The notes under the pieces are model-generated. The model was not told the DNA's origin. It did not search any database and saw only the letters and a program-made list of their open reading frames with translations. Made by a program: the position numbers and the translations under genes. Of a stretch of DNA of 64,000 bases, positions 1-12,145 are shown piece by piece (the first letter of the stretch is position 1; each line of letters opens with the position of its first letter). The DNA is from Nelumbo lutea (taxonomy: Eukaryota > Streptophyta > Magnoliopsida > Proteales > Nelumbonaceae). The stretch covers positions 41,153,973-41,217,972 of the forward strand of contig JAKGHH010000007.1 of NCBI GenBank assembly GCA_022828595.1, in the 5' to 3' direction.

Positions 1-1292
1 CGAATATGAAAGGGATGAAATTGTTAGGACTTTAGGTCCACCTAACCAATGTAATGAATATTAATGGATTTGATTAACCAAGATTATTTTCCATTCCTAT
101 AAGTTGAGGTCTTTCTAATTTTATTTAATATTCTCTCTCGAGATATACTAAAACTACGCCCATCAGGTAACCCTTCAATCTCTTGAGTAGAGTTCTCAAG
201 ATGGAAGTGCATTAAGTCCGAGGAAAACCATTAAATTCAGATGAATCATGTATATATATATCTCTATATACCATTCAATTCACACTATAAATTATTCAGT
301 CGATTATGTGAATTCCTCTCTTGATTCATTCACATAACCCGAATCAATTAAGAGGTGGCCAAGCTCTTAATTGCATTAAGCACAATAATTCATAGACTAT
401 ATGGAAATCACAATCTTGGATAAATCATAAAGATAAAAATATATTCATTAACAAGGTTAGGCTTTCCACAGCCCTAGCAAGAAACAAATCAGTTCATGAT
501 AAGAGAATTAAAGCAAACAAAGGGAAAGAAAGAACTCTTGCATTTGCCCATGGTGCTGAGATCTCGTCTTCTTGCCGCCACCTTCTTCTTGAAGTTTCTT
601 GAATTCTTGACCACCTATCCTCTATTTCTTGACTTCTTTTCTCCTCTCTTGACTGATTGCTCAATGCATTTCGTGATCCCCTTTAGAGATTGAGTGATCC
701 AAGGCTGGTCTGTCCCCTCCTTTATATAGCTTAAAGGGGAGGTGGTGGCCTCCTACTTCCTCTTGAAGTTTATCTTACAAGAATAGAAAGTCCTATTCTA
801 ATCCTACTCTTATCTCTTTATTTATCTAAGATTACATCAAGAATTTAGATCTGGAAGGACTCTTCTCAGTTTCTTGTTCTTAGATTCGTATTAGACCCCC
901 TCTGCGAATTGGGCTTTAGCCAGGGTTTTCTGCAAGTTGGGCTTCAACTGCGGATTGGGCCTTCCTACGAATTTTCTCCAACTTTGGGCCCGGATTTGAC
1001 TTTGATGTAGACCGAATTTGTGAAAGCCCAAAACATTAAAGTTATGACTTTTTCTCTTATCTTTCTAGTGGGTCTTGAATTAGCTCAATCGGAGTTCGGA
1101 TACACAAGTTATTCTCAGATTACTGAACAATCTTGAAACTATGAAAAATCATCCGATTTGTCTTTCTTTGCTCTTGATGCCTTCTTTCATGCCCTGAACC
1201 GAAATACAAGAAATATGAGTCTAATTAAGTACTAATTCAGTATAAAAGACAGAATATTAGGGGATAAAATATGATAGATTTTATTCTCATCA
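1..1292 (-). repeat. G1 left (3') LTR, cut by the window edge
   Basis: This matches 3573-4833 base for base over most of its length. Its right border is the minus-strand LTR start TGATGAGAAT, which lies next to the purine-rich tract at 1293-1310. A minus-strand TATA box (GCTATATAAAGG) lies at 719-730. About 270 bases of the LTR should lie to the left of the window, judging from the right copy. Confidence 0.85.
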
Positions 1293-1312
1293 AATCCCCC
1301 CACACTTAAACT
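1293..1312 (-). promoter_or_regulatory. G1 polypurine tract
   Basis: Read on the minus strand this is TTTAAGTGTGGGGGGATT immediately before the LTR start, which is the usual position of the plus-strand primer of a gypsy element. A second, very similar tract lies at about 1990-2012, some 700 bases further inside. Confidence 0.7.
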
Positions 1313-1560
1313 CTTGTCCGTCCTCGGGCAAGACAAAACTCAAGCAAGAAATAAAGCAAGAAAAAACTAACTTTCCCACCGATTTTTAAACTCAACTCTC
1401 CTTCCTCTTTCTCAAAAAATATTCTAGGTTAACTATTGCAAACCATTAAATCAACACAACCATGTTATACTCAACTCATCTATCAGCCAATCCAATTCTT
1501 GCTACTGCAAACCAGGTAGTAAATAAGGGAAAACCTCTCATTTTTTTTTTTTCGAGAGTG

Positions 1561-1762
1561 AGTGCATTTTATGCTCTGTCTCACTTGGCCAGTAGGTGCA
1601 TTTTATGCTCCATCTTACTGTTGAATTTACTGGATAGTAGGTGCATTTTATGCTCCATCATACTATTGAATTGCTTGGTTGGTAGGTGCATTTTATGCTC
1701 CATCCTACCATTAAATTACTTTGTTGGTAGGTGCATTTTATGCTCCATCCTATCAATTGTAG
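1561..1762. repeat. 45-bp minisatellite in G1 3' untranslated region
   Basis: The core GTGCATTTTATGCTC recurs starting at 1562, 1596, 1641, 1686 and 1731. The last three intervals are exactly 45 bases and the first is 34. An ORF of 124 codons runs through it, but it is repeat-driven and has no other support as a gene. Confidence 0.85.
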
Positions 1763-2136
1763 CAATGGTAAAACAACTACCCCATTTACTTATACCTCAA
1801 TTTAGGACTAGCTTAACTGGAAATGGCTTTAGATAAGTCGCGTACCCCTTGATCGTACCTCATTACTAGATTCACAAGAGTTTTCCTAGAACACTGTTTC
1901 AATTGATTTCAAAAGAGTTGAGGTTTTGATTTTTCTTTTTTTGTATGAATCATAAAAAAAATGACCTAAATCCTAAATCCTTAATCCTAAATCCCCTCCC
2001 TCACACTTAAAACTTACATTGTCCCCAATGTGAGGTTAAATGCAAAGAAAGGGCAGAAAAACTAAACTAGAAATGTAAAAACAAATAGAAAAAGAAAAAA
2101 ACAAACTTCCCTATCATGAATCAGATCCTCTAACTC

Positions 2137-3279
2137 TCATGGTTTCAGCTTTCGGTGTGCTCCCCTTCCATCTATCATGGGTGGGTTTAAATATGGAACA
2201 AGGGCCTGCAAAACAAAGGGTAATAGTCTCTTATTAGAAATCGACAACATAATATAATGAGCATTACCTTGTCCTTCTTGACCATCCTCCAAATAGTTCA
2301 GAACCTCCTTAACTTTCTCATCCAAGTTATCTTTCAAAACTCTTTCAGGGTAAGGGAGTAGCATCTAAACTCAGTTTAGGTGTACTCCCTTTGATCTCCA
2401 TTTGAGAATCGACTGCCTCAACTTCCTTGTCATCATTCTGGGTCTCATGGATGGTATTCACTTGCTCCCTTGGGTTCTTCTCTATATTGCTAGGCAATCA
2501 TCCCTCTCTTCTTTTCGACAACAGATTTACAATCTGCCCCACTTGAATTTCTAAGTTCTTGATTGATGCTTCATGACTTAAGAACCTCTTATCATGCTCT
2601 TGGAACCTTGCTTCAGTAGCATTAATGAACTTAGAGATCATTTCTTCTATATTACTCTTTTTTTCTTATGGAGGCAGTTGTTGTTGGAATCCCATGGGTG
2701 CCATTGGTTGATTGTTGCTCCATGAAAAGTTTGGATGATTCCTCCACCCTGGGTTGTATGTATTTGAATATGGGTTAAAGTTTGACCTACCAGCATGAGA
2801 GATAAAATTAGCATTCTCATGGGAAATAAAATGACTATTTAATTGACAATCAGAATTAGTATGTCCTATTTGACCAAATAAATCGCATGAGATGCTAGAT
2901 GATGCATTAATAGCTGCAACATTAAAAGTGTCAAGTTTCTTATTCAGATTAGCAAGTTGAGCCGATATGGCTGCAAGGGGATCGATATGGTGTACTCCCT
3001 TTTGATGGGTTCGGTCATTACTCCAGTGGAAGCTGTTTGATACCATTTCTTCCACTAGATCATAGGCTTCCTCTAAAGTTTTCCTCATAATTGTGCCACC
3101 TGCTGCTACATCATAAATGGAGTGATAGGATGGAGTAATACCATTATAAAAGGTCTGATTTTGATACCAAGCTGGTATTCCATGGTGAGAATACTCCCTA
3201 AGCATCTCTTTAAATAAAGAAGGGTTCTTTCTATTTCAGGATCGAATCTTGCTAGTCCTTCTCTTCTAGTGTGTGTCAT
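2137..3279 (-). pseudogene. gag: Athila-like gag polyprotein, internally deleted and broken
   Basis: Gag forms the virus-like particle of the retrotransposon. Reading leftwards, a probable ATG at 3277-3279 opens a short N-terminal piece (MTHTRREGLARFDPEIE). The reading then jumps into the middle of gag: 'FYNGITPSYHSIYD' followed by an AAGG motif, a CCHC-like cluster (C-D-L-F-G-Q-I-G-H), and a coiled segment with 'EASIKNLEIQVGQI' near 2545. The central retrotransposon-gag domain between the N-terminal piece and the YSHHG segment is missing. At least two stops lie between 2500 and 2665. The last piece (2137-2364) ends in proline-rich sequence like the gag/pol junction of Athila elements. The longest open piece is 179 codons (2666-3205). 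Confidence 0.8.
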
Positions 3280-3299
3280 GCACTAATAAATCTGAACAC

Positions 3300-4833
3300 A
3301 GCAAGAGTTTAAACAAATAAAATAAAATAAAAATAAAAAAGTAAGGAACAAAACAGAAATAAAAAAATCCAAATTAACCAAGGTTAACAAGTTCCAATAT
3401 TATTTTAGGATTAAAATAAGTATAATAATATCATTCCCATGGGGATTTAACAAAATAAGTATTAGAACCACCATCTTCCCTAATTATTTGGACAATCGAA
3501 ATTTAGATTTGAGCAAGAACTACTGAAAATAAAGATTAGAAAAAGAAAATAGAAACAATTGTGATCACTAACCGAATATGCAAGGGATGAAATCGCTAGG
3601 ACTTTAGGTCCACCTAACCAATGTAATGAATATTAATGGATTTGATTAACCAAGATTATTTGCCATTCCCATAAGTTGAGGTCTTTCCAATTTTATTTAA
3701 TATTCTCTCTTGAGATATACTAAAACTACGCCCATCAAGTAACCCTTCGATCTCTCAACTAGAGCTCTCAAGATGGAAGTGCATTAAGCATGAGGAAAAC
3801 CATTAAATTCAGACGAACCATGTATATATATATCTCTATATACCATTCAATTCACACTATGAATTATTCAGTAGATTATGTGAATTCCTCTCTCGATTCA
3901 TTCACATAACCCAAATCAATTAAGAGGTGGCCAAGCTCTTAATTGCATTAAGCACAAAAGTTCATAGATTATATGAAAATCACAATCTTGGATAAATCAT
4001 AAAGATAAAAATATATTCATTAACAAGGTTAGGCTTTCTACAACCCTAGCAAGAAACAAATCAGTTCATGATAAGAGAATTAAAGCAAACAAAAGGAAAG
4101 AAAGAACTCTTGAATTCGCCCATGGTGCTGAGATCTCCTCTTCTTGCTGCCACTTTCTTCTTGAAATTTCTTGAATTCTTGATCACCTTTCCTCTGTTTC
4201 TTGACTTCTTTTCTCCTCTTTTGACTGATTGCTCAATGCAATTCGTGATTCCCTTCAAAGATTGAGTGATCCAAGGCTGGTCTGCCCCCTCCTTTATATA
4301 GCTTAAAGGGGAGGTGGTGGTCTCCTACTTCCTCTTATCTTACAAGAATAGAAAGTCCTATTCTAATCCTACTCTTATCTCTTTATCTATCTAAGATTAC
4401 ACCAAGAATTTAGATATGGAAGGACTCTTCTAAGTTTCTTGTTCTTGGATTCGTATTAGACCTCCTCGGCGAATTGGGCTTCAGCCAGGCTTTTCTATAA
4501 GCTGGGTTTCAGCTGCGGATTGGGCCTTCCTACAAATTTGCCCCGACTTTGGGTCTGGATTTGATTTATCCAAAACATAAAAGTTTTGGTGTTTTCTCTT
4601 GTCTTTCCAGTGGATCTTGAATCAGGCAAATTAGAGTACGGATACATGAGTTAGGCCTAGATTACTGAATGATGTCGAAACTATGAAAAATCATCCGATT
4701 TGTCTTTCTTGCTCCTGATGCCTTCTTTCATGCCCTGAACCGAAATACAAGAAATATGAGTCTATTTAAGTACTAATTTAGTATAAAAGACAGAATATTA
4801 GGGGATAAAATATGATAGATTTTATTGTCATCA
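3300..4833 (-). repeat. G1 right (5') LTR
   Basis: The right border, ending in ATCA at 4833, is sharp by comparison with 1292. The left border is approximate. The 'ATTCCCATGGGGAT' block near 3430 is typical of the region close to the 3' end of gypsy LTRs, so the LTR should start near 3280-3300, directly before the gag ATG. No convincing primer-binding site is left between them. A minus-strand TATA box lies at 4293-4303. Confidence 0.7.
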
Positions 4834-4941
4834 CAACCCAAGTGGAAAGTAAACTATTTTCCAACATTCAAAGACTGACAACTCCATTGGGGAGTTCTTG
4901 GAGCATAGGTGGCGCCCACATGGGGCCTATTTGGCCTAATT
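4834..4941. other. Short spacer between G1 and copia copy A
   Basis: 108 bases with no ORF or recognised repeat. It could be old host DNA between two insertions. The five bases before copy A are TAATT; the matching right flank of copy A has been lost. Confidence 0.5.
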
Positions 4942-6724
4942 TGAAGGGATGAGAGATCCATCATATGGATGGTTGAACCCTGTAGGAAGGTTGGGCGAAA
5001 TTTCAAAAATTTCTCTCACTCCCATCTGAGAATCACATTCCCTATTTTAGAAACTACATTTTCAAGGACTAATCTTGAACCCAAAACCGGATCAGATATG
5101 AAAAGAAAAGAGAGGAGAGGGATATTCCTAATACGAAGTAGCAGTAACTACTAATGAATGTGTTCACACCCAAGGAGAAGACCAAAATCCGCTTTCACAG
5201 AAGATGACACAATGTGTGAAGAAGCAGGATCAGCAGGATGGCTCTTTAGCAAGAACCAGGATTCTTCAGCAAGAATCAAATAGGGGCTAGTGAGCACAAC
5301 CTCAGAATGTTTCTTCAACCAAGAAACAATATCAAGAACCTTTCTTGATCAATTCCACAATAGGAGATCAAACTAGGTAGGGATGGCAAGAATAGGAGAG
5401 AATTATGTAGGTTATTGTGTGTTAAAACTAAGGAATTCGCCCCTATTTATAGTCTTCTTTGGATCAGATTATAAATCTGATTTGGATCTGATTTGGATTA
5501 GGAGAGAGTTTCTTAATCCAAATCTTATTTGGATCTTGACTCTTAAATGGATAAGACTTATCTTATCCTTTCAACTAATCTCAATCAGATTATAAATCAG
5601 ATCTTGCCTCCTTTTAATTAACTCACTTAAGCCCAGTTTGAATTGGACTTTAGGCCCATTAAGCTTATATGCTCACTTACCCCTTAACCTGCTGCCCAGT
5701 TGGCTCTCTTTGTATGGTGTGGGACCCAAATATTAATCTACACATCAACCACATGGGTTCATAAGCCCAGCCTTTGTTACAAGGCCTAGCCGAATTCACT
5801 ATAGGAGACAGTGAACCATTGAGTCCATCACCATAGGCTCTTAATGGGCCCAACATTTACACTAAATGGTCCTTGGGTCCAACTGCCTTATGAAAACCCA
5901 AGGACTGTGGGCAGATGCAAGATTAGCCTATAAGGTATTACCCTCAATGGTCTTATAGTTAACCCCTCACCCCATAATGATCGAACACTACCCGACAAGA
6001 GAGAACCCTCCCTCGGCAGCAAGGAATAGTGTTGCACTCTCTACTCACATGGAACATTTTGCAAACATTTTAAAACCATAGTATACATATGTATATCTCT
6101 ATATAAATATATTTTGCAAAACAAATCTCAACATTTGAAAACAATTGCCGACAGTTTAGGTTTCCATCAGAGAGTGCATTCCCCGATCATTCACTTTGTC
6201 CGACAAAGGGGTTGATTCTGTCACTATAATCACCCACTTAGATGAATTCTCGGACTGTTCCAGCATACCTAGGTTTTGACCCTTTCTAAGGATCTCACTA
6301 ATTGGCATATCAAAGACACCTCAATCCAACACCTAGTGTAGTACCATAATCGAGTCTAGGGGTTAGGTGTAACATTCCAGTTTTGCCCATTCAAGGTCCA
6401 AGGCAATACTGGAATTTGGTCCAGTTCAAGGTTTCAAAAAAACCCACACTACATGTACCTTAGGTCTCACCCTAGTAGCTGAGACAAGCCATCCCAACAA
6501 ACTTGGTGGCACATTAGTGTCAGCCTTAGCAAGATAAATCTCCCTAGGTCTATCCAACGGTTGTGAAGATTCTAAACTAACCCGAGTCTCATAAGTGTCT
6601 AGTTTAAGGGTATTACACATAAACACACTACAATGACATGAATCAATTATGTACTTTACTCACTTACAATAAATGTCGAAAGATACATCAATCTGATTTG
6701 AGCTAAGGGCATAACTGTCTAATA
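4942..6724 (-). repeat. Copia copy A 3' LTR
   Basis: The LTR ends are recognised by comparison with the other copies. On the minus strand it should start TGTTAGACAG (here TATTAGACAG, first dinucleotide mutated) and end CCCTTCA. It is 1783 bases long. A canonical TATA box, CTATAAATAG on the minus strand, lies at 5443-5452. The small ORFs inside are not genes. Confidence 0.88.
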
Positions 6725-6739
6725 GCTCCCACTTGCACT

Positions 6740-8436
6740 TAGGTCCAATCGGATACAAGTCGGAGTCCCATACCTTTCACGTGTTTCTCAAACACTTTTT
6801 GTGTTAGTGGCTTAGTCAATGGGTCTGTTACATTCTCCACTGACACTACTTTTTGAATTAAGACGTCCCCTCTACCAACTATCTCTCGTAGTACATGGTA
6901 CTTCCTCTCGATGTGCTTCGATTTCGAGTGGCTCGTGGCTCTTTAGTCTGAGCTATAGCTCCATTGTTGTCACACAATAGTGGAATGGGTGATGTGATGG
7001 ATGAAACTACTCCTAATTCCTGAATGAACTTCTTCATCCAGACGACTTCTTTAGCAACTTCAATTATGGCAATGTATTCGACTTCGGTTGTAGAATCTAC
7101 GGTGGAACCTTGTTTGCTACATTTCCTGCTAACCGCACAGGCCCCCATCATAAAGATGTACCCAAATGTAGACCTTTTATCATCCAGATCTGACTAGAAA
7201 TTGACATCAATATACCCTTGGGTCTGTAGTAAACTATCATCGAATACCAGACAAAACTCTTTTGTCCTTCGGAGGTATTTCAGTATGTTTTTCATAGTTG
7301 TCCAGTGTTCTTGTCCTGGGTTAGACTAGTATGTATTTACCACACTCACTACCCGAGCAATGTCAAGACGAGTGCACAACATGGCATACATGATGCTCCC
7401 TATGGCTGAGGCATAGGGAATCTCCTTCATGCCATCAATCTCCTCGTGAGTCTTGGGAGACATACCCTCGGAGAGAGTGACTCCATGCCTGAAAGGAACA
7501 TTTCCTTTCTTGGAGTTCTCCATACTGTATCTCTTGACAATTTTGTCAATGTAAGTAGACTGGGATAATCCTATTATCCTTTTCGATCTATCTCTATAAA
7601 GTTGAAGTCCCAAGATATAGGTGGCTTCTCCAAGATCTTTCATGGAGAACTGCTGTGAAAGCCACACCTTTACCGTAGTTAACATTCCTACATAATTCCC
7701 AATGAGTAAAATGTCATCTACATACAGAACCAAGAACATAACCATATCCCCACTGGTCTTCTTGTAAACATAGGGTTCATCCGAATTTTGCTCAAAGTCA
7801 AACTGTTTGACAGTAGAGTCAAACTGAATGTTCCAACTCCTAGAAGCCTGCTTCAGTCCATATATGGATCGGTTAAGTTTGCATACCACTTGTTCCTGAC
7901 CTGCAGCAATGAATCCTTGCGGTTGCTGCGTAGATATCTTTAGTAAGATCTCCATTCTGGGATGCGGTTTTGACATCCATTTTCCAAACCTCATAGTTAT
8001 GGTATGTTGTTACAGTTAGCAAGATCCTAATAGACTTCAACATAGCCACCGGCGAAAAGGTCTCCACACAGTCGATTCCCTCTTTATGAGTGTACCCTTT
8101 TTCCATAAGACGAGTTTTATAGGTCTCAATGTTGCCATCTTGGCCCTTCTTCCTCTTATAAGTCCACTTGCAACCAATTGTTATCACCCTAGAGGGTGGG
8201 TCCACAAGAGTCCAGACCTTGTTGGTCTCCATCGAGTCCATCTCGGCTTTCATGGCATCTACCCACTTTAAGGAATCTATGTCCAACATAGCTTCCGCAT
8301 AAGTCATGGAATCCTCCTCACTTGTCATGGCTTCCACCAAGTAACTTCCTTTGTCATAGACATAACAAACTGGAGGCCTGGATACTCGGGTATACCTTCT
8401 AGGTTGAGTTTCTGGAGCTTGTGGAACATCTCCCAC
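6740..8436 (-). pseudogene. pol: Copia copy A reverse transcriptase and RNase H remnant
   Basis: This part of Pol copies the RNA into DNA and degrades the template. It is read in two overlapping frames, 7873-8436 and 7326-7994, so a frameshift lies near 7930, just after 'MDVKTA'. Visible motifs are 'GCKWTYKRKKG' (start of RT), 'SIYGLKQASRSWN', and the catalytic YVDD in 'LVLYVDDILLIGN'. The frame is lost again near 7326. RNase H resumes at 6879-7151 with 'STVDSTTEVEYIA' and 'CDNNGAIAQTKEP'. The polypurine tract follows at 6725-6733. It is non-functional because of the breaks, though the catalytic residues of RT survive. Confidence 0.88.
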
Positions 8437-8439
8437 TAC

Positions 8440-9069
8440 TCCTGGTCTCTCCTCATCAAGAAAAACTTCTTACTGAAGATTCTCCAAGATGTGATCTTCT
8501 ATTAGAAATAGGCATTTTGATAGCAAAACACCTTTTCTTATTTTGGATCATAGAACAGGTAACCTACAGAGCCTTTGAGGTAACCTACAAATAGGCAATG
8601 ACTGGTCTTAGATTCCAATTTGTCAGCACTAGTTGTATTAACATGTGCCGAACAACCCCAAATTTTCAAGTGTCTTACATTTAGTTTCTTCCTGGTCCAA
8701 AGCTCATAGGGAGTCTTTGGAACGGATTTGGTTGGAACCCGATTTAGCACGTAAATCGTAGTCTCTAATGCCTATCGCCAAAAGGATGTAGGCAATTTTG
8801 AGTGGACGAGAAGTGATCGGACCATACCCAATATGGTCCGATTCCTCCTCTTTGACACACCATTTGATTGTGGTGTAGCAGGAGGGGATAATTGTGATAT
8901 TATCCCATTATCCTTTAAGTAATCCCTAAATTTGTTAGAGAGATACTCACCACCTCGATCTGATTGAAGGTTTTTATTATCCCATTGTCCTTTAAGTAGC
9001 GGTTCCTCCTCTCGACTTCTTGTCTGAACTCCTTGAACTTTGAAAGGATTCAGACTTATGTCTCATTAG
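8440..9069 (-). pseudogene. pol: Copia copy A integrase, C-terminal part
   Basis: The 70-codon piece at 8538-8750 ('[18 protein letters not shown]', 'HLKIWGCSAHV', 'CLFVGY') is the conserved end of the copia integrase core and the start of its C-terminal region. Sequence from 8751 to 9069 aligns with integrase codons in copies B and C but is broken by indels. The other half of the gene lies at 10601-10742, beyond S1. Confidence 0.8.
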
Positions 9070-10600
9070 GTACATGATAGGTTGTCAAAGCCCTCAGATT
9101 TAATTCTAGTCCCACTCTACGAGTAAAATTGTAGTAACGGTGGTACCAGGTCGAATCCCACAAGGAGCAAGTAATTAATTTCTCAGCCAAGTGCACAATA
9201 TAAAGAGTGGGAAATTCAAATAATTAAAATTCTAAATTAAAATAACAATTAACACAAAATAGCAAATAACAAGGAAAATTTCAGGCTTACCAAACTTTGA
9301 TCCAAGGGTTTGAATTGAATCAATTGGTCATCGATCATAAGTAAACATCAGCAGTCTTGCAATTCAAGCATTTAAATTTTGGATTTATTAGGATAGCCAT
9401 AATAAACCTCGTGTTTTCCTAATTTAGTTTACCAAACCCAACATTCGATCAACACTTATCATTGACTGACTGGGCACGAAAGCGTTCCATATCAATTAAT
9501 GATAGCAATAACCTCTGTGAAAACAGTTAAACCAAAATAAAAATAATTGAGATAGCTGCAATCATCAAATCTTGTTCCATTGATTCCCTTTAGGTTAAAA
9601 CATGCCAATACATTGGTCAAAGGCTGTCATGAACAATTGACCCAAAAAGATATTAACCTAATTGCTACTTGTACCACTATTCGTGACAATTACAGATCAT
9701 CGAATCATGGATAGCAGTAGGAAGATCAACATTAATTAATTTGTCAGACTAATCAACATTAACTTCCATAAGAACATACACAAGAATCAATGAATACTTG
9801 AATTAAAAGCAAGAAATTAAATTACACACATAACCTCACGATGACACAATCGAATCAACAATCCCCCTTGAATTAGAAAAGAAAAGCTCAGCCGCTCATA
9901 GTTGTCGTCTCCTTCTTGCTTTGCTTCCAAGATGGATGGACTGCTTGCTTGCTTGATTATTTGATTTCTTGATTAATACCTAAAGCTGGTCCACCCCCCC
10001 TCCCCCTTTATATAGCTTTAGGAGGAGGGGCTCTCTCCAACTTCTCTTAGGAGATTATCCTAAACAATAGAAAGTACTAATCAGTTTTGATCTAATCCTA
10101 TCCTATCTCTTATCTAGTAATCTCAATCCTCTTATCCTTTTAGAATTAAATTTGAAATTTAAATCTGATGGGACTCTTTATCCTTGAATTCGAGTTCGGC
10201 TTCTTCAATAAATTGGGTTGCTACAAGGCTCTTCTGCAAATTGGGCTTCAGTTGTGGGCTGGGCTTCTCTACGAATTTACTCCGATTCGGGCCCAATTTT
10301 GACCTCAATGTAGACTGAATCTGTCAAAACCCAGAACATGAAAATTGTGGAGTTCTTCCTTATCTTTCTTGTGAATTTTGAGTCATCCCAATCAGAGTCC
10401 GAATGTGAGATTTATTCCCAGATTACTGAATGGTGCTGAAACTATATAAAATCGTCCAATTAGCCTTGTTTTCCTCCTGTCGCCTTCTTGGTTGCCCTGA
10501 ATGGAAATACAAGAGTAATGAGTCCAATTAAGTGTTGATTTAATGTAAAAGAATGAATATTTGGAGATAAAAATATGATACTTTTTATCCTATCAGTACA
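9070..10600 (-). mobile_element. S1: gypsy solo LTR with target-site duplication GTACA
   Basis: The solo LTR proper is 9075-10595 (1521 bases). It is flanked by GTACA at 9070-9074 and 10596-10600. Its ends are inverted (TGATAG / CTATCA). Removing it and one GTACA restores the integrase sequence seen in copies B and C. On the minus strand it starts like the G1 LTR and carries a TATA box (GCTATATAAAG) at 10006-10016. A solo LTR arises by recombination between the two LTRs of a full element. The small ORFs inside it are not genes. Confidence 0.95.
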
Positions 10601-11529
10601 CGTAAACATACTGAGAATAATCATCAGTAAAGATTATGAAATAAACATGCTGATTATGTGTCCTAACATTAAGGGGACCACATACATCAATATGTATCAA
10701 GTTAAGTCTGCCTGTAAATCTTTCAGGCTTACTGTTAAATGGTTACTTCGTCATCTTACCCTGATGGCAAGGTTCAGAGGTTGGAAGATCTTCTACAGTT
10801 AGAAAATCCAAAGGAACATCTTTTACCAACTTTGTGATACGATCTATGTTAATGTGGCCAAGTCGGTAATGCCACAGGCACGTGGGATTAATTGTATCAT
10901 GGTTTCTTTTCTTGGGGATTATTTCCAATGAAGATCGGTAATGTTTGTTTCCAGAGAGGGATGGTGAATATAGAGACCATTCTCAAGTTCCCCATATGCT
11001 AGGAATTTGTTATTCCGTTTAATAGTAATCACATTACTAAACAAAATAGAATAAACATCCATGCATAATTTTTAGACAGAAATCAGATTTCTTCTTAAAT
11101 TAGGTATGGAAAGACAATCTTTCAATATAATTGTTTTTTCTTTGAAAACTAGTTCTACGGTTCCTATGGCTGTAGCTGCAACAGTTGTAGAAGTCCCCAA
11201 GTAAAGTTTCACTTCTCCATCACTTAGTCTTCTGCTTATCTTGAACCCCTGCAGTGACTTACACTCATGAGTCGAAGCCCTATAGTCAATACACCAAGAA
11301 GCAGAAGTGGCCAATGAATTGGTCTCTATGATGAAAGAATCGAACATACCCTATTTCTTAGTCTCCAGGTATTGAGGACAATTCCTCTTCTAGTGGCTGG
11401 TCTACTTGCAAAAGAGGCAAGCATCTGATGCCTTGTCTTTCTTCTGCTTTTTGGTTTTTCTTCTCTTCTTCTGAGCCTTCCTTTTAGCCTTTCACCTTTT
11501 CTTGCCCGATTTGCCACCTTCAACAAGCA
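10601..11529 (-). pseudogene. pol: Copia copy A zinc knuckle, protease and integrase N-terminus
   Basis: The piece at 11326-11526 spans the basic stretch before the gag zinc knuckle in a shifted frame. The 91-codon piece at 11072-11347 is the aspartic protease, but the active-site DSGAS is DYRAS here, so the catalytic Asp is kept and the essential Ser-Gly is lost. The 61-codon piece at 10743-10928 is the integrase zinc-binding segment ('[10 protein letters not shown]' and 'CHQGKMTK'). The latter has lost the first Cys of the CxxC pair seen in copy C. The core continues to 10601, where S1 interrupts it. Confidence 0.82.
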
Positions 11530-12145
11530 TGGCTATCGACTTGTCCTTCTTAATCGGTTCTTCAACCCTCTCTAACATATTTTTTAGTTCTTGAAGACTA
11601 ACGTTTAGCTTAATCATATTGTAATTCATTATAAGCTAATTGAAAGACGGAGGTAAGGAATTGAGGACAATATCAATTTTGGTGTCATGATCTAGCCCTG
11701 ACCCGAGAGCCTCTAGTTCATTGATATAATCCATCATCTTTAGACAATGGTGAACCTATTGGTTCTCGGTCATCTGTGCGGTCATAAACAATTTTAAGAC
11801 CTTTTGTCGAGTAGAATGGTTCTGCTCTTTATACATAGTCTTTAGACTATCTAATATATCCTTGGACACTTCGATCTCATCAAATTGTCGATGTATTGGA
11901 TTGCCTAAAGAGGCTATAATATAACATCGGGCAAGAGAATTTTTCTCTTCCATTCTTGATACTCTCTTCTTTGAGGCTCAAAATCCCTATCACCCGAATG
12001 ATCCAGAGCAGGGTTCTTAGCAACTTTGTTCCATTTCTTGACCGTCAGAACAAGCATAAGGTTTTGGAACTAGTCAGCATAATTCCATTTTCCATTTTTG
12101 GTAAAGGCAAGGCAGATTTTTAAGTCCACAACCTAATTGATTCAT
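11530..12145 (-). pseudogene. gag: Copia copy A gag remnant
   Basis: The 65-codon piece at 11756-11953 ('EEKNSLARCYIIASL', 'STRQKVLKLFM') matches the middle of gag in copies B and C. Upstream (11954-12145) the frame is broken and about 48 bases, coding the segment between MANG and NYAD in copy C, are missing. Downstream (11530-11755) homology continues without an open frame. Gag would package the element RNA; this copy cannot. Confidence 0.8.

Larger units (their letters stand above)
1..4833 (-). mobile_element. G1: Ty3/gypsy (Athila-like) element, gag remnant only, pol deleted
   Basis: A direct repeat of about 1.3 kb (1-1292 and 3573-4833) brackets a 2-kb interior that holds a gag remnant on the minus strand and no protease, reverse transcriptase or integrase. 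On the minus strand each LTR begins TGATGA and is preceded by a polypurine tract. The gag is of the Athila type. The left LTR is cut by the window edge, so its outer end and target-site duplication cannot be seen; the base pairs after the right LTR are CAACC. The element cannot have moved without help from a relative. Family assignment rests on gag similarity and is an inference. Confidence 0.85.

Noticed and set aside
1561..1762. Regularly spaced repeats that might suggest a CRISPR-like array.
   Set aside because: Spacers are not unique (the whole 45-base unit repeats), and the setting is a plant retrotransposon.
1462..1836. 124-codon ORF with repeated GRCILCSIL segments.
   Set aside because: The repeats come from the 45-base minisatellite whose period is a multiple of three; there is no other coding evidence.
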